Below, one piece after another: positions 39,825-48,006 of a stretch of DNA of 64,000 bases. Numbering within the stretch: position 1 is the first letter of the stretch; the number at the start of each line of letters is the position of its first letter. Made by a program: the position numbers and the translations under genes. The notes under the pieces were generated by a model. It was not told the DNA's origin and did not search any database. It was given only the letters and a program-made list of their open reading frames with translations. Origin of the DNA: Sansalvadorimonas sp965221135 (GTDB lineage Bacteria; Pseudomonadota; Gammaproteobacteria; Pseudomonadales; Endozoicomonadaceae); NCBI GenBank assembly GCA_965221135.1, contig CBDCRZ010000036.1, positions 1 to 64,000 on the forward strand, written 5' to 3'.

Positions 39825-40457
39825 AGAGTCCCCCCAAAAAAAGAAGGTGAAGAGGATAGACTCAAACGTGATAACGGCGAGGAACATCCCCACGATAGAA
39901 ACCCGGTCTTTACGGGGGGCCTGCAGGGTTCAATAATCAGCGGGTACGGAGCACCGCAAAAGCGCTGGCGACAGACTCACACCGGGGTTGACTTTTTAAG
40001 GCCGCAACAGCAAATAGTTAGCGGGTCAACCAAAGCTCTGTCCATTCCTTGGAAATAGTCAACCTGGTTGACTTTTTTGGTTGACTCTCAGGTTGACCAT
40101 TTTCGGCATCGTCCACCGCCAGTGAATGCCAGAACAGACGCGAAACTTTCAGCTCTTTGGCCCAGCGCCCCATATGGCGACCCATTGTTATGCTGGTGTT
40201 TACGGCGCTGATTATGTGTCGATGGATGGGCTGGGCTTCCCCGGACTTAAGTGAAACACTGGCGTTGAAGTTGCTCGGTATCGTCCAGCTGGGGATGGGT
40301 GGCTACATTGCCAGCCGAGGGGTGGAGAAGGTGATGAAGAACATTCATCGCTGAATCATTCCCCACCAGATGGGTTATCAATAGAAACAAATTTGCAGAT
40401 GTAGATATTGATAACCCTATTGTCACCCCATACAGTCCGTGCGCTATCAGAGAATGG
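39825..40457. repeat. Inter-gene module I/J
   Basis: A G6/T7 tract lies before gene I's ATG. GTTGAC boxes, X remnant, intact-frame holin-like remnant (about 40157-40354) and inverted repeat at 40372-40383 and 40406-40417 follow. Confidence 0.7.
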
Positions 40458-42149
40458 TCACTCAAGAGCAGGATGGGATTTTGTGTTGTTCCCTGTGTGG
40501 ATGCGCTGGTGCCTGGTGAGGGCACCGGATCGGGTAAAGCCCTGTTTGCAGCCTTCAATGGGGCAGACAAAAGGGCGCTCCCCTGTGTGAGTGCGCTTGT
40601 GCCTGGTGAGGTCACTGGATTGGGTAAAGCCCTGTTTGCAGCCTTCGACGGGGCAGACAAAAGGGCGCTCCCCTGTGTGAATGCGCTTGTGGTTGGTGAG
40701 GTCACTGGATTGGGTAAAGCCTTTTTTGCAGCCTTCGACGGGGCAGACAAAAGGGCGCTCCCCTGTGTGAATGCGCTTGTGGGTGGTGAGGTGACTGGAT
40801 TGGGTAAAGCCCTGTTTGCAGCCTTCGACGGGGCAGACAAAAGGGCGCGCCCCTGTGTGAGTGCGCTTGTGCCTGGTGAGGTGACTGGATTGGGTAAAGC
40901 CCTGTTTGCAGCCTTCGACGGGGCAGACAAAAGGGCGCTCCCCTGTGTGAGTGCGCTTGTGGGTGGTGAGGGCACTGGATCGGGTAAAGCCCTGTTTGCA
41001 GCCTTCAACGGGGCAGACAAAAGGGCGCTCCCCTGTGTGAATGCGCTTGTGGATGGTGAGGTCACTGTAATGGGCAAAGCCCTGTTTGCAGCCTTCGACG
41101 GGGCAGACAAAAGGGCGCTCCCCTGTGTGATTGCGCTTGTGGGTGGTGAGGTCACTGGAATGGGCAAAGCCCTGTTTGCAGCCTTCGACGGGGCAGACAA
41201 AAGGGCGCTCCCCTGTGTGGATGCGCAGATGCCTAGTCAGGGAACCGGATTGGGTAAAGCCTTTTTTGCAGCCTTCGACGGGGCAGACAAAAGGGCGCTC
41301 CCCTGTGTGAGTGCGCTTGTGGGTGGTGAGGGCACTGGATTGGGTAAAGCCCTGTTTGCAGCCTTCGACGGGGCAGACAAAAGGGCGCTCCCCTGTGTGA
41401 ATGCGCTTGTGGGCGGTGAGGGCACCGGATCGGGCAAAGCTCTGTTTGCAGCCTTCGACGGGGCAGACAAAAGGGCGCTCCCCTGTGTGAATGCGCTTTT
41501 TTCCTGGACGGACTCTGAGAGTGTGCGTATCCGGAGTGTCTGCAGGAAGAAGTTCAGTGTCAGATTGAACCTCAATGCTGTCCCAGGGGAAGTTATCCTC
41601 CCAGAATGTCCAGTCTTCGGAATTCTCTGAGTGTGAAGGGCTTGTCTGAAGCTCATGGCTGTCGTCACTTGTCCAGCTATTCAGAGGTGTTAGTTCAGGA
41701 AAAAGCCGTTCGGTACTGGAGTGAAGTGAGCAATGAATGTCAGGGATATACATTTCACCGCCCTCTTCAGAAAATATATTGCAAACTCCCGATTTATCCT
41801 CAATACGGGTCAAGGCATTCCCTTCAATCACAAGAGGGAATGCCTGCTTTGCGTGTGTGAGAGTGAGTTGTGTGTTTTGTTCCTTTCCCTGGCAATGCAC
41901 AATGTGTTGATCGCCAGCCTTCACCACAGAACAGGATGTTGTTCCATGGGGGTGGATTTGCGTGCCCTTTGTACCCGGAATGGCGACCCTTCCCGTCGAG
42001 TCGATATGAATTTGCACCGGGTAAACCGGTTTATTAGATTTAAGCGCAGGTATATGGATAAGCTTGTTGTTGCCGGAAAAGGTATTGGGAGAAATCAGAC
42101 TGATGACAATAGAGGTCGTCAAGATACAAATGCATGACTTAAAGAGCAT
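40458..42149 (-). CDS. Exported C2H2 zinc-finger array protein J (intact, 11 fingers)
   Basis: The 563-residue protein starts at the ATG at 42149. Helices are RGAA, QSAT, QGSR, HSDT, HSDI, RSAT, QSHR, QSHT, QSDN, QSDR, RGAR. Finger 5 has Tyr at helix position 1, and finger 4 has HKRNH in place of HKRIH before the linker. The tail ends SHPALE, one change from the usual SHPSLE. The N-terminal domain is subtype 1 and very close to gene C. Confidence 0.92.
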   Translation of the reverse strand: MLFKSCICILTTSIVISLISPNTFSGNNKLIHIPALKSNKPVYPVQIHIDSTGRVAIPGTKGTQIHPHGTTSCSVVKAGDQHIVHCQGKEQNTQLTLTHAKQAFPLVIEGNALTRIEDKSGVCNIFSEEGGEMYIPDIHCSLHSSTERLFPELTPLNSWTSDDSHELQTSPSHSENSEDWTFWEDNFPWDSIEVQSDTELLPADTPDTHTLRVRPGKKRIHTGERPFVCPVEGCKQSFARSGALTAHKRIHTGERPFVCPVEGCKQGFTQSSALTTHKRTHTGERPFVCPVEGCKKGFTQSGSLTRHLRIHTGERPFVCPVEGCKQGFAHSSDLTTHKRNHTGERPFVCPVEGCKQGFAHYSDLTIHKRIHTGERPFVCPVEGCKQGFTRSSALTTHKRTHTGERPFVCPVEGCKQGFTQSSHLTRHKRTHTGARPFVCPVEGCKQGFTQSSHLTTHKRIHTGERPFVCPVEGCKKGFTQSSDLTNHKRIHTGERPFVCPVEGCKQGFTQSSDLTRHKRTHTGERPFVCPIEGCKQGFTRSGALTRHQRIHTGNNTKSHPALE

Positions 42150-42775
42150 AGAGTCACCCCCAAAAAAGGAGGTGAAGAGGATAGACTCAAACGTGATAAC
42201 GGCGAGGAACATCCCCAGGATAGAAACCCGGTCTTTACGGGGGGCCTGCAGGGTTCAATAATCAGCGGGTACGGAGCATGGCAAAAGCGCTGCTGACAGA
42301 CTCACACCGGGGTTGACTTTTTAAGGCCGCAATAGCGAATAGTTAGCGGGTCAACCAAAGCTCTGTCCATTCCTTGGAAATAGTCAACTTGGTTGACTTT
42401 TTTGGTTGACTCTCAGGTTGATCATTTTCGGTATCGTCCACCGCCAGTGAATGCCAGAACAAACGGGAGACTTTCAGCTCTTTGGCCCAGCGCCCATATG
42501 GCGACCCATTGTTATGCTGGTGTTTACGGCGCTGATTATGTGTCGATGGATGGGCTGGGCTTCCCCGGACTTAAGTGAAACACTGGCGTTGAAGTTGCTC
42601 GGTATCGTCCAGCTGGGGATGGGTGGCTACATTGCCAGCCGAGGGGTGGAGAAGGTGATGAAGAACATTCATCGTTGAATCATTCCCCACCAGATGGGTT
42701 ATCAATATAAACAAATTTGTAGATATAGATAACCCTATTGTCACCCCATACAGTCCGTGCGCTATCAGAGAATGG
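42150..42775. repeat. Inter-gene module J/K
   Basis: A G5/T6 tract lies before gene J's ATG, as in gene C. The holin-like remnant begins after a one-base deletion (gcgcccatatgg). The inverted repeat is damaged: the left arm at 42696-42707 is intact, but the loop and right arm are shortened (agatatagataaccc). Confidence 0.65.
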
Positions 42776-45097
42776 TCACTCAAGAGAAGGATGGGATTTT
42801 GTGTTGTCCCCTGAGTGGATGCGCTTGTGCCTGGTGAGGGCATCGGATTCGGTAAAGCCCTGTTTGCAGCTTTCGACGGGGCAGACAAAAGGGCGCTCCC
42901 CTGTGTGAGTGCGCTTGTGGGTGGTGAGGTTACTGGATTTGGTAAAGCCCTGTTTGCAGCCTTCGACGGGGCAGACAAAAGGGCGCTCCCCTGTGTGAAT
43001 GCGCTTGTGGATGGTGAGGTCACTGGATTGGGTAAAGCCTTTTTTGCAGCCTTCGACGGGGCAGACAAAAGGGCGCTCCCCTGTGTGAATGCGCTTGTGG
43101 GTGGTGAGGTGACTGGATTGGGTAAAGCCCTGTTTGCAGCCTTCGACGGGGCAGACAAAAGGGCGCTCCCCTGTGTGAATGCGCTTGTGGATGGTGAGGT
43201 CACTGGATTGGGTAAAGCCTTTTTTGCAGCCTTCGACGGGGCAGACAAAAGGGCGCTCCCCTGTGTGAATGCGCTTGTGGGTGGTGAGGTGACTGGATTT
43301 GGTAAAGCCCTGTTTGCAGCCTTCGACGGGGCAGAAAAAAGGGCGCTCCCCTGTGTGAATGCGCAGGTGCTTGGTGAGGGCACCGGATTGGGCAAAGCCC
43401 TGTTTGCAGCCTTCGACGGGGCAGACAAAAGGGCGCTCCCCTGTGTGAGTGCGCTTGTGGGTGGTGAGGGCACTGGATTGGGTAAAGCCCTGTTTGCAGC
43501 CTTCGACGGGGCAGACAAAAGGGCGCTCCCCTGTGTGAATGCGCTTGTGAGTGGTGAGGTCACTGGATCGGGTAAAGCCTTTTTTACAGCCTTCGACGGG
43601 GCAGACAAAAGGGCGCTGCCCTGTATGAGTGCGCTTGTGCCTGGTGAGGGCACTGGATTGGGTGAAGCTCTGTTTGCAGCTTTCGACGGGGCAGACAAAA
43701 GGGCGCTCCCCTGTATGAATGCGCTTGTGGGTGGTGAGGTTACTGGATTGGGTAAAGCCCTGTTTGCAGCCTTCGACGGGGCAGACAAAAGGGCGCTCCC
43801 CTGTATGAATGCGCTTGTGGGCGGTGAGGTCACTGGATTGGACAAAGCCTTTTTTACAGCCTTCGACTGGGCAGACAAAACGGCGCTCCCCTGTGTGAGT
43901 GCGCTTGTGGGCGGTGAGGTCACTGGATCGGGCAAAGCCTTTTTTACAGCTTTCGACGGGGCAGAAAAAAGGGCGCTCCCCTGTGTGAGTGCGCTTGTGG
44001 GTGGTGAGGTGACAGGATTGGGTAAAGCTCTGTTTGCAGCCTTCGACGGGGCAGACAAAAGGGCGCTCCCCTGTGTGAGTGCGTTTGTGGATGGTGAGGT
44101 GACCGGATTGGGTAAAGCCCTGTTTGCAGCCTTCGACGGGGCAGACAAAAGGGCGCGCCCCTGTGTGAGTGCGCTTGTGGATGGTGAGGTGACCGGATTG
44201 GGTAAAGCCCTGTTTGCAGCCTTCGACGGGGCAGACAAAAGGGCGCTCCCCTGTGTGAATGCGCTTGTGGGCGGTGAGGGCACCGGATTGGGTAAAGCCC
44301 TGTTTGCAGCCTTCGACGGGGCAGACAAAAGGGCGCTCCCCTGTGTGAATGCGCTTGTGGGCGGTGAGGGCTCCGGATTGGGTAAAGCCCTGTTTGCAGC
44401 CTTCGACGGGGCAGACAAAAGGGCGCTTCCCTGTGTGAATGCGCTTTTTTCCTGGACGGACTCTGAGAGTGTGCGTATCCGGAGTGTCTGCAGGAAGAAG
44501 TTCAGTGTCAGATTGAACCTCAATGCTGTCCCAGGGGAAGTTATCCTCCCAGAATGTCCTGTCTCCGGAATTCTCTGAGTGTAAAGGGCTTGTCTGAAGC
44601 TCATGGCCGTCGTCACTTGTCCAGCTATTCAGAGGTGTTAGTTCAGGAAAAAGCCGTTCGGTACTGGAGTGAAGTGAGCAATGAATGTCAGGGATATACA
44701 TTTCACCGCCCTCTTCAGAAAATATATTGCAAACTCCCGATTTATCCTCAATGCGGGTCAAGGCATTCCCTTCAATCACAAGAGGGAATCCCTGCTTTGC
44801 GTGTGTGAGTGTGAGTTGTGTGTTTTGTTCCTTTCCCTGGCAATGCACAATGTGTTGATCGCCAGCCTTCACCACAGAACAGGATGTTGTTCCATGGGGG
44901 TGGATTTGCGTGCCCTTTGTACCCGGAATGGCGACCCTTCCCGTCGAGTCGATATGAATTTGCATCGGGTAAACCGGTTGATTAGATTTAAGCGCAGGTA
45001 TATGGATAAGCTTGTTGTTGCCGGAAAAGGTATTGGGAGAAATCAGACTGATGACAATAGAGGTCGTCAAGATACAAATGCATGACTTAAAGAGCAT
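42776..45097 (-). CDS. Exported C2H2 zinc-finger array protein K (intact, 18 fingers)
   Basis: The 773-residue protein starts at the ATG at 45097. Helices are QGAA, QGAA, QGHI, QGHI, QCHT, RSDA, QSDA, QSNT, QSAR, RSDT, QSAT, QGAK, KSHT, QSDI, QSHT, QSDI, KSNT, EDAR. Fingers 1-2 and 3-4 are duplicated pairs, and QSDI alternates with QSHT over fingers 14-16, visible as a 180 bp repeat at about 42990-43350. The tract before the ATG is G7/T8, the longest T run of the family. Confidence 0.92.
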   Translation of the reverse strand: MLFKSCICILTTSIVISLISPNTFSGNNKLIHIPALKSNQPVYPMQIHIDSTGRVAIPGTKGTQIHPHGTTSCSVVKAGDQHIVHCQGKEQNTQLTLTHAKQGFPLVIEGNALTRIEDKSGVCNIFSEEGGEMYIPDIHCSLHSSTERLFPELTPLNSWTSDDGHELQTSPLHSENSGDRTFWEDNFPWDSIEVQSDTELLPADTPDTHTLRVRPGKKRIHTGKRPFVCPVEGCKQGFTQSGALTAHKRIHTGERPFVCPVEGCKQGFTQSGALTAHKRIHTGERPFVCPVEGCKQGFTQSGHLTIHKRTHTGARPFVCPVEGCKQGFTQSGHLTIHKRTHTGERPFVCPVEGCKQSFTQSCHLTTHKRTHTGERPFFCPVESCKKGFARSSDLTAHKRTHTGERRFVCPVEGCKKGFVQSSDLTAHKRIHTGERPFVCPVEGCKQGFTQSSNLTTHKRIHTGERPFVCPVESCKQSFTQSSALTRHKRTHTGQRPFVCPVEGCKKGFTRSSDLTTHKRIHTGERPFVCPVEGCKQGFTQSSALTTHKRTHTGERPFVCPVEGCKQGFAQSGALTKHLRIHTGERPFFCPVEGCKQGFTKSSHLTTHKRIHTGERPFVCPVEGCKKGFTQSSDLTIHKRIHTGERPFVCPVEGCKQGFTQSSHLTTHKRIHTGERPFVCPVEGCKKGFTQSSDLTIHKRIHTGERPFVCPVEGCKQGFTKSSNLTTHKRTHTGERPFVCPVESCKQGFTESDALTRHKRIHSGDNTKSHPSLE

Positions 45098-45731
45098 AGA
45101 GTCCCCCCCAAAAAAAAGAAGGTGAAGAGGATAGACTCAAACGTGATAACGGCGAGGAACATCCCCACGATAGAAACCCGGTCTTTACGGGGGGCCTGCA
45201 GGGTTCAATAATCAGCGGGTACGGAGCACCGCAAAAGCGCTGGCGACAGACTCACACCGGGGTTGACTTTTTAAGGCCGTAATAGCAAATAGTTAGCGGG
45301 TCAACCAAAGCTCTGTCCATTCCTTGGAAATAGTCAACCTGGTTGACTTTTTTGGTTGACTCTCAGGTTGACCATTTTCGGCATCGTCCACCGCCAGTGA
45401 ATGCCAGAACAGACGCGAAATTTTCAACTCTTTGGCCCAGCGCCCCATATGGCGACCCATTGTTATGCTGGTGTTTACGGCGCTGATTATGTGTCGATGG
45501 ATGGGCTGGGCTTCCCCGGACTTAAGTGAAACACTGGCGTTGAAGTTTCTCGGTATCGTTCAGCTGGGGATGGGTAGCTACATTGCCAGCCGAGGGTGGA
45601 GAAGGTGATGAAGAACATTCATCGCTGAATCATTCCCCACCAGATGGGTTATCAATATAAACAAATTTGTAGATGTAGATATTGATAACCCTATTGTCAC
45701 CCCATACAGTCCGTGCGCTATCAGAGAATGG
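45098..45731. repeat. Inter-gene module K/L
   Basis: It shares the marker ggccgtaatagc and the one-base deletion in the holin-like remnant with module G/H, confirming the G-H/K-L pair duplication. The inverted repeat is at 45646-45657 and 45680-45691. Confidence 0.7.
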
Positions 45732-47350
45732 TCACTCAAGAGAAGGATGGGATTTTGTGTTGTCCCCTGTGTGAATGCGCTTGTGCCTGGTGAGGTCACT
45801 GGATTGGGCAAAGCCTTTTTTACAGCCTTCGACGGGGCAGACAAAAGGGCGCCCCTGTGTGAATGCGCTTGTGGGTGGTGAGGGCACCGGATTGGGAAAA
45901 GCCCTGTTTGCAGCCTTCGACGGGGCAGACAAAAGGGCGCTCCCCTGTGTGAATGCGCTTGTGGGTGGTGAGGTTACTGGATTGGGTAAAGCTCTGTTTG
46001 CAGCCTTCGACGGGGCAGACAAAAGGGCGCTCCCCTGTGTGGATGCGCAGATGCCTGGTGAGGTCACCAGATCTGGTAAAGCCCTGTTTGCAGCTTTCGA
46101 CGGGGCAGACAAAAGGGCGCTCCCCTGTGTGATGCGCTTGTGCCTGGTGAGGTTACCGGATTGGGTAAAGCCCTGTTTGCAGCCTTCGACGGGGCAGACA
46201 AAAGGGCGCTCCCCTGTGTGAGTGCGCTTGTGGGTGGTGAGGTGACCGGATTCGATAAAGCCCTGTTTGCAGCTTTCGACGGGGCAGACAAAAGGGCGCT
46301 CCCCTGTGTGGATGCGCTTGTGGGCGGTGAGGGCACCGGATCGGGTAAAGCCCTGTTTGCAGCCTTCGACGGGGCAGACAAAAGGGCGCTCCCCTGTGTG
46401 AGTGCGCTTGTGGGCGGTGAGGGCACTGGATCGGGTAAAGCCCTGTTTGCAGCCTTCGACGGGGCAGACAAAAGGGCGCTCCCCTGTGTGAGTGCGCTTG
46501 TGGGTGGTGAGGTCGACGGGGCAGACAAAACCGGATTCGATAAAGTAAAGCTCTGTTTGCAGCCTTCGACGGGGCAGACAAAAGGGCTCTCCCCTGTGTG
46601 AGTGCGCTTGTGGGTGGTGAGGTGACCGGATTCGATAAAGCCCTGTTTGCAGCCTTCGACGGGGCAGACAAAAGGGCGCTCCCCTGTGTGAGTGCGTTTT
46701 TTTCCAGGACGGACTCTGAGTGCGTACGTATCAGGAGTGCCTGTCGGGAGAAGCTCCGTGTCAGATTGAACCTCAATGCTGTCACAGGGGGCGGTATCTT
46801 TCCCCACAGAGCTGTTTCCGAAATCCTCAGAGGGGGAAGACATTACCTGTAGTTTACGGTCGTGCTGTCTTATCCAGCTATTTAAATGCGGATATTCAGG
46901 AGGGGACAGATCAGCACCAGGGTGAGACGAGCAGTCAATGTCAGGGTGGGAGTCTTCCCCTAATTCGTCAGAAAACACATGGCAAACTCCCGATTCATCT
47001 TCAATACGGGTCAAGGTATTCGCTTCAATGTCAAGAGGTAATACCTGCGGTGCGTGTGCAAGTGTGAGTTGTGTATTTTGTTCCTTTCCCTGGCAATGCA
47101 CACTGTGTTGATCGCCAGCCCTCGCCACTGAACAGGACGTTGTTCCATGGGGGTGGATTTGCGTACCTTTGGTGCTCGGAATAGTGACACCACCTGTCGA
47201 GTCGATATGAATTTGCACCGAGTCAACGGGTTGATCAGGTTTAATAGAAGGTATGGGGATAAGTTTGTTGTTGCCGGAAAAGGTATTGGGAGAAATCAGG
47301 CTGATGGCAATAGAGGTAGTCAAGATACCAATGCGTGCCTTAAAGAACAT
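45732..47350 (-). pseudogene. C2H2 zinc-finger array gene L (subtype 2), frameshifted
   Basis: The ATG at 47350 opens a subtype 2 N-terminal domain nearly identical to gene H. Finger 1 (EGHT) is complete. Finger 2 loses frame at a rearranged spot where part of the repeat core is inserted (gtcgacggggcagacaaaac, about 46513-46540). Further small deletions occur (for example ctgtgtgatgcgc near 46130, ggcgcccctg near 45850). The last finger and tail (SHPSLE, stop at 45732-45734) are in another frame. The frame opened at the ATG continues, out of register, to 46064. Confidence 0.85.
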
Positions 47351-47942
47351 ATACCCGCCCCCAAAAAGAAGGTGAAGAGGATAGACTCATACGTGATGAT
47401 GGCAGTGAATATTCTCATGGCAGATGCTCGGTCTTTAGAGACCCCTGCAGGGTTCAATAAACAGCCGGTACGCAGCACTGCGAAAAATCGTTAGTAACAA
47501 TCAGTTAGCGGGTCAACCACAGTTCCTTCCAGCCCTTGCAAAAAGTCAACCTGGTTGACTTTTTTGGTTGACTCTCAGGTTGACCATTTTCGGTATCGTA
47601 CCGCCAGTGAATGCCAGAACAGACGCGAAACTTTCAGCTCTTTGGCCCAGCGCCCCATATGGCGACCCATTGTTATGCTGGTGTTTACGGTGCTGATTAT
47701 GTGTCGATGGATGGACTGGGCTTCCCCGGACTTAAGTGAAACACTGGCGTTGAAGTTGCTCGGTATCGTCCAGCTGGGGATGGGTGGCTATATTGCCAGC
47801 CGAGGGGTGGAGAAGGTGATGAAGAACATTCATCGCTGAATCATTCCCCACCAGATGGGTTATCAATATAAACAAATTTGTAGATGTAGATATTGATAAC
47901 CCTATTGTCACCCCATACAGTCCGTGCGCTATCAGAGAATGG
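47351..47942. repeat. Inter-gene module L/M
   Basis: The 5' region of subtype 2 gene L is very close to that of H but has a single copy of the box that is doubled there. X remnant, holin-like remnant (about 47642-47839) and inverted repeat at 47857-47868 and 47891-47902 follow. Confidence 0.7.
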
Positions 47943-48006
47943 TCACTCAAGAGAAGGATGGGATTTTGTGTTGTCCCCTGAGTGGATACGCTGGTGCCTG
48001 GTGAGG

